Assembly: GCF_002265435.1 (NCBI RefSeq)
Contig: NZ_NOKQ01000116.1
Coordinates: forward strand, 1-32,705
Length of the DNA: 32,705 bases
Reading direction: 5' to 3'
Source: Tetzosporium hominis
GTDB lineage: Bacteria; Bacillota; Bacilli; Bacillales_A; Planococcaceae
How positions within the stretch are numbered: position 1 is the first letter of the stretch; every line of letters begins with the position of its first letter. Positions 1 through 6,807 of the stretch are shown here, piece after piece. The notes beneath the pieces are model-generated. The model worked only from the letters and a program-made list of their open reading frames with translations. It made no database searches and was not told the origin of the DNA. The translations under genes were made by a program, and so were the position numbers.

Positions 1-45
1 AATCAAGGTAAAAAATATTAAAAAGCTCGTAAGAGCAATTCAAAC

Positions 46-64
46 GTTGATACATCAACTTTTC
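46..64 (+). terminator. Weak possible terminator of an upstream gene
   Basis: A 5-bp hairpin (GTTGA, TACA loop, TCAAC) is followed directly by TTTTC. It could end transcription of a gene left of the window (sdhB is the B. subtilis neighbour). The stem is short, so the call is weak. Confidence 0.25.
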
Positions 65-70
65 TAGAGG

Positions 71-115
71 GAGACTCCGAGGTTCTCCCCTTGGAAAAGG
101 GCTTCTCAGGTGAAA
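71..115. repeat. Partial copy of a dispersed palindromic intergenic repeat
   Basis: GAGGTTCTCCCCTTGGAAA at 79-97, followed by a TCTCAGGTGAAA block ending at 115, recurs almost unchanged at 11782-11817. There the full element has a long inverted-repeat stem. Here only the right arm is present: no matching left arm lies upstream, so this copy looks truncated. No protein-coding gene is supported in 1-311. An open frame at 91-276 runs through the repeat, lacks a good ribosome-binding site and looks spurious. Confidence 0.6.
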
Positions 116-254
116 TTCAGCTACGCAAAGAGAAAAGGCTGATGGCCGCTCCCAAAGATAAGCGTGTCTTTTCTGAGCACTCTTCTATTTCAAAATTTCA
201 ATCCACTTTCATATTAAGTAGAATAGGAAGAGTAATGATTTGTCTGACAAATTA

Positions 255-263
255 TGCTATACT
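255..263 (+). promoter_or_regulatory. Extended -10 promoter of the thioesterase gene
   Basis: TGCTATACT is an extended -10 (TGN plus TATACT at 258-263). No good -35 lies at 16-18 bp; a TTGTCT at 240-245 is too close. The same TTATGCTATACT string occurs upstream of hemA (12022-12033). The palindrome at 266-283 would cover the transcription start. Confidence 0.55.
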
Positions 264-265
264 TA

Positions 266-283
266 TGAATGAATAGTCATTCA
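266..283 (+). promoter_or_regulatory. FadR-type operator palindrome
   Basis: TGAATGAATAGTCATTCA has perfect 7-bp arms (TGAATGA/TCATTCA) around ATAG. As I recall it, this is the binding consensus of the Bacillus TetR-family FadR repressor, which releases fatty-acid degradation genes when long-chain acyl-CoA is present. It starts 3 bp after the -10 box, where a repressor would block initiation. The downstream gene is an acyl-CoA thioesterase, which fits. The regulator itself is not in the window. Confidence 0.75.
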
Positions 284-311
284 CTAAATTAGCTACAAGG
301 GGTGCGGTATC

Positions 312-758
312 ATGAGAGCAAATTACATCGGGGACGTTGAAAAGTGGAAGTCGGAATTTCAATTTTATTCAGAAGTCAGTGTACGCTTTAGCGAGACGGA
401 TATGTATGGCCATCTCAACAATACAGTGAACTTCGCTTACTTCGAATATGCACGGATCGAATTTTTCAAACACATTCAGCTGATGAACGACTGGTTGGAT
501 CCAAAAGGCTCCACAATTCCAGTAGTTGCAGACTTGCAATGTGATTTCGTCAAACAAGTTTATTTTGATGAAAAACTCAAGGTCTATGTCAAAGCGAATT
601 CTGTCGGAACGTCTTCAATGGACGTTCACTATATGATGGTTAACGCGAAAGATGAAATCACTGCAACCGGAAGAGGGACTATCGTCCAGATTCACCGTGT
701 GACGGGAAAGCCGGTTGCATGGTCAGAAGAGACAAAAAAACTGTTACAACACGCGTAA
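312..758 (+). CDS. ysmA: Hot-dog acyl-CoA thioesterase (YsmA/YbgC-like)
   Basis: Probable 148-aa cytosolic single-domain hot-dog thioesterase that hydrolyses acyl-CoA. The family signature is at residues 28-37 (ETDMYGHLNN): Asp30 sits at the position of the catalytic Asp of the 4-hydroxybenzoyl-CoA thioesterase/YbgC group, and the GH-NN turn is intact. The ATG follows AAGGGGTG with normal spacing. It stands alone, with its own promoter and FadR-type operator upstream and a strong hairpin downstream. Position next to gerE, ysmB and racE matches B. subtilis ysmA. The natural acyl substrate cannot be read from the sequence. The operator points to a role in fatty-acid or acyl-CoA turnover, which is an inference. 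Confidence 0.85.
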   Translation: MRANYIGDVEKWKSEFQFYSEVSVRFSETDMYGHLNNTVNFAYFEYARIEFFKHIQLMNDWLDPKGSTIPVVADLQCDFVKQVYFDEKLKVYVKANSVGTSSMDVHYMMVNAKDEITATGRGTIVQIHRVTGKPVAWSEETKKLLQHA

Positions 759-763
759 GCATG

Positions 764-792
764 CACGCCTTCCCCAAGTCATTCATACAGTA
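764..792 (+). promoter_or_regulatory. Possible sigma-K-like promoter of gerE
   Basis: CATACAGTA (784-792) fits the sigma-K -10 pattern CATANNNTA, and CACG lies 16 bp upstream (764-767), close to the mACm -35 pattern. GerE genes are sigma-K-dependent in Bacillus. A transcript starting near 799 would lack the 5' arm of the ysmA terminator, leaving GGGGAGGG single-stranded for translation. The -10 half is also part of the terminator palindrome, so the match may be coincidence. Confidence 0.35.
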
Positions 793-820
793 TGAATAGA
801 CCATGGGGAGGGATTTTTTT
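769..820 (+). terminator. Intrinsic terminator after the thioesterase gene
   Basis: CCTTCCCCA (769-777) pairs with TGGGGAGGG (804-812). The apex is a second perfect palindrome, ATTCATACAGTATGAAT (781-797), and TTTTTTT follows at 814-820. The 3' arm also contains the best Shine-Dalgarno for the next gene, so terminator and translation signal share sequence. Confidence 0.85.
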
Positions 821-1031
821 GTTTCCATCCAATTATTTCATCTTGACGCAACGCGAGCGTGACGTGTTTCAGTTGCTAACCAGCGGAATGACAACGAAAG
901 AAGTAGCTGCTGCACTAGAGATTCGAGAGAAGACCGTACGCAATCACATCTCAAATGCCATTCAAAAACTTGGCGTCTCGGGTCGCAAAGCTGCGATTGA
1001 AGAACTGATTCGGTTGGGTGAAATTCACTAA
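819..1031 (+). CDS. gerE: GerE-like LuxR-type DNA-binding regulator
   Basis: Small (70 aa) regulator consisting only of a LuxR/GerE helix-turn-helix: LTQRERDVFQLL, then TTKEVAAALEI, then KTVRNHISNAIQKLGV (recognition helix). Pattern and size match B. subtilis GerE (about 74 aa), the late mother-cell regulator of spore-coat genes, and the locus is syntenic. I prefer the TTG at 819 because GGGGAGGG lies 7 nt upstream. The in-frame ATG at 792 has no Shine-Dalgarno and falls inside the terminator hairpin. It is odd that gerE is intact while other sporulation genes expected along the window (gerM, lonB, spoVID) are absent. The host could be a sporulator with different gene order, or a non-sporulator that kept this regulator for another use. 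Confidence 0.8.
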   Translation: MFPSNYFILTQRERDVFQLLTSGMTTKEVAAALEIREKTVRNHISNAIQKLGVSGRKAAIEELIRLGEIH

Positions 1032-1045
1032 ACACACAGATACGC

Positions 1046-1074
1046 TTGTAATTTTCGCAAGAAGACGTCACAAT
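1046..1074 (+). promoter_or_regulatory. Possible sigma-A promoter of the MarR gene
   Basis: TTGTAA (1046-1051), a 17-bp spacer and CACAAT (1069-1074) lie between gerE and the MarR-family gene. CTTG...CAAG dyads around 1045-1060 could be an autoregulatory operator. The match is moderate. Confidence 0.4.
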
Positions 1075-1109
1075 AAGTAGTACAAGGATATGCAAAAGTG
1101 AGGGATTTG

Positions 1110-1571
1110 ATGACGAACGAAATCAATGAGCCGGTAACCCATGACGCAGACCGCGTGGCCGTGCTTGAAAAAGAGTTGCGCTATATCTCAGGCGTAATCA
1201 AACAAAAAGGAAGACAAATTCTTAATTCTTATACAATTACTCCACCTCAATTCATTGCGCTTCAGTGGCTGCATGAATCTGGGGACATGACAATCGGAGA
1301 TCTATCTACTAAAATGTACTTGGCCTTCAGTACAACGACAGACCTTGTCGACCGCATGGAAGCCAATCAACTCGTACAGCGCGTCCGTGACGAATCGGAT
1401 CGTCGAGTCGTCCGCATCCATTTGCTGGCTGAAGGGGAGCGCATCATTGAAGAAGTAATCAACAAGCGTCGTGACTATTTGACTGCTGAGCTTGAGAGCT
1501 TCACGCAACAAGAAGTCGAGCAACTAACAGAACTGCTCCATAAACTCCATAAAGAAATGAAAAAGAACTGA
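1110..1571 (+). CDS. ysmB: MarR-family transcriptional regulator (YsmB)
   Basis: Winged-helix regulator of about 153 aa. It has an N-terminal dimerisation helix, a central HTH (PPQFIALQWL, then MTIGDLSTKM, then STTTDLVDRME as recognition helix), a wing carrying the MarR-typical DESDRRVVRIHL, and a charged C-terminal helix. Its position between gerE and racE matches B. subtilis ysmB. I chose ATG 1110, preceded by GTGAGGG. A GTG at 1098 with AAGGA upstream would add four residues and cannot be excluded. The next gene, racE, starts 9 nt after its stop, so the two are probably cotranscribed. Ligand and targets are unknown. Confidence 0.85.
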   Translation: MTNEINEPVTHDADRVAVLEKELRYISGVIKQKGRQILNSYTITPPQFIALQWLHESGDMTIGDLSTKMYLAFSTTTDLVDRMEANQLVQRVRDESDRRVVRIHLLAEGERIIEEVINKRRDYLTAELESFTQQEVEQLTELLHKLHKEMKKN

Positions 1572-1580
1572 GGAATTACT

Positions 1581-2375
1581 GTGGATCGTCCGATTGGTAT
1601 TTTAGATTCAGGTGTCGGGGGCCTTACGGTCGTCAAAGAAATCATGCACCTGTTACCAAATGAACAATTGATATATGTCGGGGACACGGCGCGCTGCCCA
1701 TATGGACCGCGAAGCCCGCAGGAAGTCCGCAAATTTACGTGGCAGATTTCACTTGCCCTTCAGAAGATGAACGTCAAGATGCTGATCATCGCATGTAACA
1801 CGGCAACTGCTGTGGCGTTGAATTCATTAAGTCGCCAAATGCCGTTTCCGGTACTTGGAGTCATTTTCCCAGGAGCACGTGCTGCTTCTAAAGCTACTCG
1901 CAATCATAAGGTCGTCGTGCTCGGAACATCGGGTACTGTGAAAAGTGGTGCATATGAATACGCCATCTCTGCTTTGAGCTCATCGAGTCAAGTTGAGGCG
2001 CTTGCTTGCCCTACGTTTGTTCCTCTCGTTGAGAGTAATGAATACGAAGGCGAATTTGCGCACAAGATGGTGCAAGAGGCCCTCGCTCCTTTAAAAGGAA
2101 AAGACTTTGATACAGTCATTTTAGGGTGCACCCATTATCCGCTACTTCAAGGGCATATCGAAGAAGTCGTTGGAGAGCATGTACATGTGGTGTCATCTGC
2201 ACAAGAAACCGCTAATGACGTCAAAGACTATTTAGATTTTCACCAACAACACAATACAAAGCCAGGCAGAAAAGAGCCTATCTTTTACGCAACGGGTTCG
2301 ATCCCGATGTTCAAAGAGATTGCAGAACGCTGGCTCGCGCTTGAACACGCAGATGTTCGACGTATCCAATTTTGA
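1581..2375 (+). CDS. racE: Glutamate racemase
   Basis: Interconverts L- and D-glutamate in the cytoplasm, supplying D-Glu for peptidoglycan. At 264 aa it is full length. The N-terminal ILDSGVGGL carries the conserved Asp9-Ser10. The two catalytic cysteines are Cys72 in ACNTAT and Cys183 in GCTHYPLL. Translation starts at GTG 1581 after GAGGAA. It follows ysmB closely and its stop codon overlaps a hairpin that may end the transcript. The B. subtilis neighbour gerM is absent between this gene and rph. The family identification is secure. Confidence 0.97.
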   Translation: MDRPIGILDSGVGGLTVVKEIMHLLPNEQLIYVGDTARCPYGPRSPQEVRKFTWQISLALQKMNVKMLIIACNTATAVALNSLSRQMPFPVLGVIFPGARAASKATRNHKVVVLGTSGTVKSGAYEYAISALSSSSQVEALACPTFVPLVESNEYEGEFAHKMVQEALAPLKGKDFDTVILGCTHYPLLQGHIEEVVGEHVHVVSSAQETANDVKDYLDFHQQHNTKPGRKEPIFYATGSIPMFKEIAERWLALEHADVRRIQF

Positions 2376-2408
2376 CCCTCCTCAGGATGTCCTGCAGAGG
2401 GTCTTTCT
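2374..2408 (+). terminator. Hairpin overlapping the racE stop codon
   Basis: GACCCTC (2374-2380) pairs with GAGGGTC (2397-2403), stacked on CAGGA-TG-TCCTG (2383-2394), followed by TTTCT. The stem is strong but the U-tract is poor. It may act as a partial terminator between racE and rph, or as a 3' stabiliser. It begins inside the racE stop codon. Confidence 0.55.
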
Positions 2409-2428
2409 ACGACAGAAAGGAAGATTTT

Positions 2429-3184
2429 ATGAGACATGATCAACGTACCGCACAGGCACTGCGCCCTGTAGATATCACTAAAGATTTTATTACACACCCG
2501 GAAGGTTCCGTCCTTATCACAATGGGAGGCACTCGAGTCATCTGTAACGCTACCATTGAAGAAAAAGTACCTCCGTTCTTGCGTGGACAAGGTAAAGGCT
2601 GGGTTACAGCAGAATATTCGATGCTTCCACGTGCAACGCATTCTCGTTCTCCTCGCGAAGCAGCAAAAGGGAAGATTTCGGGTCGTACGATGGAAATCCA
2701 GCGTCTCATCGGCCGCGCACTGCGTTCAGTAGTGGATTTAGAAGCTCTTGGAGAGCGCACAATCTGGGTTGACTGTGACGTTATCCAAGCGGATGGCGGT
2801 ACACGCACAGCCTCTATCACAGGAGCATTTGTTGCGATGACTCTCGCTATCAGTCGTTTAGTCGAAGAGAAACAGTTGCCTGTATTTCCTGTCCGAGACT
2901 TTTTAGCAGCGGTCAGTGTGGGTGTTCTAGAATCTGGAGCAGTTGCAGACCTTAACTACGAGGAAGATTTTGCAGCTCACGTCGATATGAACCTTGTCAT
3001 GACAGGAAAAGGTGAATTTGTTGAAATTCAAGGGACAGGTGAAGAAGCAACGTTTTCACGACAACAACTCAACGAACTACTTGAGCTAGGTGAACATGCC
3101 ATCAATGAATTGATCTCGATTCAAAAGCAAGCTCTAGGTGCGATTGCAGATGAAATCGGAACAGACAATGGAGGACTTGAATAA
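2429..3184 (+). CDS. rph: Ribonuclease PH
   Basis: Phosphate-dependent 3'-to-5' exoribonuclease that trims tRNA 3' ends, expected to be a hexameric ring. The 251-aa product has the family landmarks [17 protein letters not shown] (phosphate/RNA-binding region), [10 protein letters not shown] and [18 protein letters not shown]. The ATG at 2429 follows AAAGGAAG; a longer upstream frame (from 2372) overlaps racE and its hairpin and is not credible. Its last base overlaps the start of rdgB, so the two are translationally coupled. A tRNA gene that needs 3' processing (no encoded CCA) lies shortly downstream. Confidence 0.97.
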   Translation: MRHDQRTAQALRPVDITKDFITHPEGSVLITMGGTRVICNATIEEKVPPFLRGQGKGWVTAEYSMLPRATHSRSPREAAKGKISGRTMEIQRLIGRALRSVVDLEALGERTIWVDCDVIQADGGTRTASITGAFVAMTLAISRLVEEKQLPVFPVRDFLAAVSVGVLESGAVADLNYEEDFAAHVDMNLVMTGKGEFVEIQGTGEEATFSRQQLNELLELGEHAINELISIQKQALGAIADEIGTDNGGLE

Positions 3185-3777
3185 TGAAAGATATTTTGAT
3201 TGCTACAAAAAACAAAGGGAAAGCTAAAGACTTTGAGTCTATCTTTGGGCCTCTTGGCTATAATGTAAAAACTTTAGATGACGTAGCGTCTCACCTCGAT
3301 GTGGAAGAGACCGGTTCGACTTTTGAAGAAAATGCTATTTTGAAAGCAGAAGCTCTTGCGAATGAATTAAACACGATTGTCATTGCTGACGATAGTGGTC
3401 TCGAAGTCGATGCGTTAAACGGAGATCCTGGTATTTACTCGGCTCGTTATGCAGGAGAAGCGAAAAGTGACGATGCCAACATGGACAAGTTGCTTGCGAA
3501 TTTAGAAGGTGTGCCAGCTGAAGACCGTACAGCACGCTTTGTTTGTGCCATTGCATTAGCACAACCTGGCAAAGAGACCGTCACGTATCGTGGGACATGT
3601 GAAGGTGTGATTGCGAAGGAACGCCGAGGTGAGTATGGTTTCGGTTATGATCCAATTTTCTTTGTACCTGTACAGAATAAGATGATGGCGGAGCTGACGC
3701 CGGAGCAGAAGTCTGCTATTTCACACCGTGGTGCTGCGATTCAGAAACTTCGTGCAGACTGGGACGGCTTGAATTAA
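3184..3777 (+). CDS. rdgB: dITP/XTP pyrophosphatase (RdgB/HAM1 family)
   Basis: Hydrolyses non-canonical purine nucleoside triphosphates (dITP, XTP) to monophosphates plus pyrophosphate, keeping them out of DNA and RNA. It is 197 aa with the family motifs in order: ATKNKGKAKDFE near the N terminus, GSTFEENAILKA, the metal-binding IADDSGLEVDAL, GYDPIFFVP and the C-terminal ISHRGAAIQKL. The ATG overlaps the rph stop by one base (TAATG) and GGAGG lies 9 nt upstream. It corresponds to B. subtilis ysnA. The following ysnB gene of B. subtilis is missing; a promoter and an intron-containing tRNA follow instead. Confidence 0.96.
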   Translation: MKDILIATKNKGKAKDFESIFGPLGYNVKTLDDVASHLDVEETGSTFEENAILKAEALANELNTIVIADDSGLEVDALNGDPGIYSARYAGEAKSDDANMDKLLANLEGVPAEDRTARFVCAIALAQPGKETVTYRGTCEGVIAKERRGEYGFGYDPIFFVPVQNKMMAELTPEQKSAISHRGAAIQKLRADWDGLN

Positions 3778-3793
3778 TTTTTGTGAAATACCA

Positions 3794-3822
3794 TTGACTT
3801 TGCATAGTGGTCTATCTATAAT
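3794..3822 (+). promoter_or_regulatory. Strong sigma-A promoter of the split tRNA gene
   Basis: TTGACT (3794-3799), a 17-bp spacer and TATAAT (3817-3822) make a near-consensus housekeeping promoter. The tRNA begins 40 bp after the -10, leaving a short 5' leader. Confidence 0.88.
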
Positions 3823-3861
3823 GAGAAATGTCTTTCCTGTCTATGGATAGGGGAGTACTTT

Positions 3862-4217
3862 GACTCTGTAGCTCAGTAGGATAGAGCAACGGCCTTTAAT
3901 GATAGGAGCCTCTATATGGAAACAACAACTTATAGAGTGGACGACACTGTATCGGTGAACCCTTCCAGGTCATGCTGATGGCAATACCGAGGAAACTTAC
4001 GATCACATGCGTGATCAAAGAAAATCAAAGGATCATATTAGTATGATGGTAGATTTTCTGAAGCATAATCTTAGATTATCGTGAGGTTCCGTAGAGACTA
4101 TACGTGTCGCACCTGAAACGGTGAAGATATAGTCCAGACCACAAACATACACTTGGTGGCGAAAGCCATAGTGGTAAGCTAAGCCGTCGGTCGGGGGTTC
4201 GAATCCCTCCAGGGTCG
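3862..4217 (+). tRNA. tRNA-Arg(UCU), interrupted by a group I intron
   Basis: The exons are 3862-3896 and 4179-4217. Joined, they give a complete 74-nt cloverleaf: acceptor GACTCTG/CAGGGTC, D-stem GCTC/GAGC, anticodon stem ACGGC/GCCGT with 7-nt loop CTTCTAA, a 5-nt variable loop, T-arm GGGGG-TTCGAAT-CCCTC and discriminator G. The anticodon TCT reads AGA/AGG arginine codons. CCA is not encoded. The insertion lies inside the anticodon, between U34 and C35, so the gene cannot work without RNA splicing. A near-consensus promoter and a strong terminator make it a single-gene transcript. If the splice point were one base later the anticodon would differ (TTT), but a group I intron must end in G, which fixes the junction at 4178/4179. 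Confidence 0.93.
3897..4178 (+). ncRNA. Group I self-splicing intron in the tRNA-Arg anticodon loop
   Basis: This 282-nt insert carries a complete group I core. P1: exon GGCCTT (3891-3896) with GGAGCC (3905-3910), placing the U.G pair at the splice site, with one C/A mismatch. P2: TCTATA/TATAGA (3911-3916/3931-3936). P3: CGACAC/GTGTCG (3942-3947/4104-4109). P4: TCGGT/ACCGA (3952-3956/3986-3990). P6 extension: CTTACGAT/ATCGTGAG (3996-4003/4078-4085). P7: GACTAT/ATAGTC (4096-4101/4129-4134). P8: CACC/GGTG (4110-4113/4120-4123). P9-region hairpin: GTGGC-GAAA-GCCAT (4156-4169). The S-type sequence AAGATATAGTCC (4124-4135, first base approximate) is classic, and the intron ends in G. It has no endonuclease gene. 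Size and insertion point resemble the cyanobacterial tRNA-Leu(UAA) intron (IC3-like); the subclass is an inference. Confidence 0.92.
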
Positions 4218-4230
4218 TACTAACACTTGT

Positions 4231-4276
4231 GAGCCTTCTTCTTTCTAGATTACAATAGAGAGAAGAAGGCTCTTTT
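4231..4276 (+). terminator. Terminator of the tRNA-Arg transcript
   Basis: GAGCCTTCTTCT (4231-4242) and AGAAGAAGGCTC (4261-4272) form a perfect 12-bp stem, followed by TTTT. It begins 13 bp after the tRNA. Confidence 0.9.
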
Positions 4277-4314
4277 ACTTTTGAACCGAATTCCCAACAG
4301 GAAGCAGGTGACCT

Positions 4315-5310
4315 ATGAAAAAACATCGTCCAGAAAAGCGCGGGAACATAATCATCTTTCCTGGCGCCTTGAACACTCAGATCGACAAAGCGCTCCGTGC
4401 TGCTGATCGGCATGACTTTATGGAAGCCGTCCGGCACTTCGACACCGCCAAAGAGCTCGGGGTTCTTGAACCAGAAGCGGAACTGATCTATGCTTATTCG
4501 CTTTATGAAGTTCGTCAGTTCGAGAAAGCACTTACGATTTGCGATACCCTCTTACACGAAGGCTTCGATGAATACGAAGAGCTCATGGACCTATATGTCA
4601 CGTTACTTGTCGAGTTGCGCCGATTTGAGGAAGCGGATGCCCTGATCAGTACTTTGATTGAAGAACGTGTGTTGTCGCCTGAGCGCAAAGAGAAGTGGTT
4701 GCATCTTCGTGAACTCAGTGGCCGACTCGCAGCGAATGTTGAAACGAAAGAAGTGCCTGAGCCACTAGAAGAGTTGAACCCAGAACTCTACAGCATTCCA
4801 GAGTTTTTCGAAAAACCTCTTGTTATGCAGTATCAACTGTTACTTGCTGCCTTTGAGGGCGACTGTCAAAAGCTCGAAAGAGAATGGCAAGCAATCGTCG
4901 AACATCCTTCTGTCCATCCGGTGATACAGACGCTCGCTCTCTTGCTACTCATCGCAACAGATAGCCAAGACATCGTCCGCGTTAGAAAGTTCAACTGGGA
5001 TCAACCGTGGGTGCCAGCAGCATTAGATGAGCCATTTGAGAACGAACGCTTCCAACAGCTCATAACTAAGATCGAAGAACGACTCGAAAACGAACCGACT
5101 GCGTATCTGTTAATTCGTGATACATTCCAGCATCACAGTTACTTACAGTATCCGTATGTCTGGAATGGATTTTCGGATGAAGACGTCGTCGAAGGGTACA
5201 CGTTGTATTTTGAAGAGCTATTACTTGGTGAAAATAAACGCTCGGATCATAAAGTGCTGCGCATGATACACAAGATCGATCAGCTCTATGCGCTACTAGA
5301 AATACAATAG
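4315..5310 (+). CDS. ysoA: TPR-repeat protein, YsoA-like
   Basis: 331-aa soluble protein with no signal peptide. The N-terminal ~130 residues form helical TPR-like repeats: ALRAADRHDFMEAVRHFDTA, then LIYAYSLYEVRQFEKALTIC, then YVTLLVELRRFEEADALIST. The C-terminal half is also helical and acidic, without a recognisable catalytic motif. It sits directly upstream of tig, as ysoA does in B. subtilis. TPR proteins are interaction scaffolds; no partner is identifiable here. The ATG follows AGGTGA. No separate promoter is evident between the tRNA terminator and the start, so some readthrough or an unrecognised promoter is needed. Confidence 0.82.
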   Translation: MKKHRPEKRGNIIIFPGALNTQIDKALRAADRHDFMEAVRHFDTAKELGVLEPEAELIYAYSLYEVRQFEKALTICDTLLHEGFDEYEELMDLYVTLLVELRRFEEADALISTLIEERVLSPERKEKWLHLRELSGRLAANVETKEVPEPLEELNPELYSIPEFFEKPLVMQYQLLLAAFEGDCQKLEREWQAIVEHPSVHPVIQTLALLLLIATDSQDIVRVRKFNWDQPWVPAALDEPFENERFQQLITKIEERLENEPTAYLLIRDTFQHHSYLQYPYVWNGFSDEDVVEGYTLYFEELLLGENKRSDHKVLRMIHKIDQLYALLEIQ

Positions 5311-5311
5311 G

Positions 5312-5339
5312 TTGAAAGTACCCGTAACTATGGTATAAT
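5312..5339 (+). promoter_or_regulatory. Sigma-A promoter of tig
   Basis: TTGAAA (5312-5317), a 16-bp spacer and TATAAT (5334-5339) preceded by TGG (extended -10). The start codon is about 68 bp downstream. A strong promoter suits this abundant chaperone. Confidence 0.85.
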
Positions 5340-5406
5340 GTACAAGTTGTCAATACATTAAATAATGTTTAGTCAAAAATGAAACCAATTGTTGGAGGTA
5401 GAATAT

Positions 5407-6690
5407 ATGTCAACGAAGTGGGAAAAACAAGAAGGAAACGAAGGCGTATTAACGTTTGAAGTTTCTGCAGAAGAGTTTAAAAAAGCAATCGACGAGGCTT
5501 TCAAAAAAGTCGTAAAAAACATTAACGAGCCAGGATTCCGTAAAGGGAAAATGCCACGTCAAATGTTCAACAAAAAATACGGTGAAGAAGCACTTTATCA
5601 AGATGCAATCGATATCGTACTTCCTGAAGCTTACACAAAAGCACTTGATGAGTCTGGTATCGAACCAGTAGATCGTCCAGAAATCGACATCGAGTCAATC
5701 GAAAAAGGTCAACCAGTTGTTTTCACTGCAAAAGTAACAGTGAAGCCTGAAGTGAAACTTGGTGACTACAAAGGTCTTGAAGTGACTCCACTTGAAGAAA
5801 CAGTTACTGAAGAAGAAATCAACGAACAACTTTCAAACCACCAAGCTCGTCTTGCTGAAATGTCAGTTAAAGAAGACGCTATCGTAGAAGGCGACACTGC
5901 AACAATCGACTTCGAAGGATTTGTTGGAGAAGAAGCATTCGAAGGCGGTAAAGGTGAAGATTACGACCTAGAAATCGGTTCTAACACATTCATCCCTGGC
6001 TTTGAAGAGCAACTAGTTGGTTCTAAAACTGGCGACTCTAAAGACGTAGTTGTAACTTTCCCAGAAGAGTATCACGCTGCTGAACTAGCTGGTAAAGAAG
6101 CTACTTTCAAAGTAACTGTTAAAGAAGTTAAAGGAAAAGTTCTTCCAGAACTTAACGATGACTTCGCTAAAGAAGTAGATGAGTCAGTTGAAAGTCTTGA
6201 TGCACTTCGCGCAAAACTAACTGAGCAAACTACTGAAGAGAAAAAACAAACTGCTGCACAAGCACTTCGTGATGACCTTGTGGAAAAAGCTGCTGCTAAC
6301 GCAGAAGTAGACATTCCACAAGCAATGATCGATTCTGAAGTAGACCGTATGCTTCAAGAGTTTGGTCAACGTCTATCACAACAAGGTATGAACCTTGACT
6401 TGTACTACCAGTTCTCTGGTCAAGATGAGGAAGCACTTCGTGCACAAATGAAAGAAGATGCAGAAAGCCGCGTGCGTGTATCTCTTACATTAGAAGCAAT
6501 CGCTGCTGCTGAAGGTATTGAAGTAACTGAAGAAGACGTGAACGCAGAGCTAGAAAAAATGACAGCTCAGTTCGGTATGACAGTTGATCAAATCAAAACA
6601 GCATTAGGCGGAACAGCTATCTTAGAAAACGATATCCGTTTCCAAAAGACAGTTGAGTTCTTAGTAGACAACGCTAAAGTAACAAAATAA
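5407..6690 (+). CDS. tig: Trigger factor (ribosome-associated chaperone)
   Basis: Binds the nascent-chain exit tunnel of the ribosome and helps proteins fold; it also has peptidyl-prolyl isomerase activity. The 427-aa product shows the three-domain layout. The N-terminal ribosome-binding domain carries [12 protein letters not shown] (the GFRxGKxP loop). A central FKBP-like domain (~150-245) includes [14 protein letters not shown] and [15 protein letters not shown]. The C-terminal helical chaperone arms contain [12 protein letters not shown]. The start is ATG 5407 after TTGGAGGT; an in-frame TTG at 5389 overlaps that ribosome-binding site. Codon choice is strongly biased, as expected for a highly expressed gene. 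It has its own promoter and terminator upstream of clpX. Confidence 0.97.
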   Translation: MSTKWEKQEGNEGVLTFEVSAEEFKKAIDEAFKKVVKNINEPGFRKGKMPRQMFNKKYGEEALYQDAIDIVLPEAYTKALDESGIEPVDRPEIDIESIEKGQPVVFTAKVTVKPEVKLGDYKGLEVTPLEETVTEEEINEQLSNHQARLAEMSVKEDAIVEGDTATIDFEGFVGEEAFEGGKGEDYDLEIGSNTFIPGFEEQLVGSKTGDSKDVVVTFPEEYHAAELAGKEATFKVTVKEVKGKVLPELNDDFAKEVDESVESLDALRAKLTEQTTEEKKQTAAQALRDDLVEKAAANAEVDIPQAMIDSEVDRMLQEFGQRLSQQGMNLDLYYQFSGQDEEALRAQMKEDAESRVRVSLTLEAIAAAEGIEVTEEDVNAELEKMTAQFGMTVDQIKTALGGTAILENDIRFQKTVEFLVDNAKVTK

Positions 6691-6703
6691 GAGACTTCAT
6701 ACG

Positions 6704-6738
6704 GAGCAAGGTGCAGATCATTCTGTACCTTGTTCTTT
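6704..6738 (+). terminator. Terminator after tig
   Basis: GAGCAAGGTGCAG (6704-6716) pairs with CTGTACCTTGTTC (6723-6735) over 13 bp including two G.U pairs, followed by TTT. The U-tract is short, so partial readthrough to clpX is possible. Confidence 0.7.
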
Positions 6739-6807
6739 ACATAATCATTTCATTTGCTATACATACCATAATCTTGTAAACTAAATCTCTGAATAGGGGT
6801 GAGTACA

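Noticed and set aside
60-200. Glycine or other riboswitch, because of TCTCAGGTGAAA
   Set aside because: The block is shared with the palindromic repeat at 11711-11817, and the glycine-aptamer core around it is not present.
91-276. 61-codon open frame upstream of the thioesterase gene
   Set aside because: It runs through the dispersed repeat and the promoter/operator region, has no ribosome-binding site and gives no recognisable protein.
792-818. Start of gerE at ATG 792
   Set aside because: No Shine-Dalgarno precedes it and the codons lie in the terminator stem; TTG 819 is 7 nt after GGGGAGGG.
4033-4437. 134-codon minus-strand open frame over the intron and start of ysoA
   Set aside because: It crosses structured intron RNA, the tRNA 3' exon, a perfect terminator and the ysoA coding region; it is a shadow frame.
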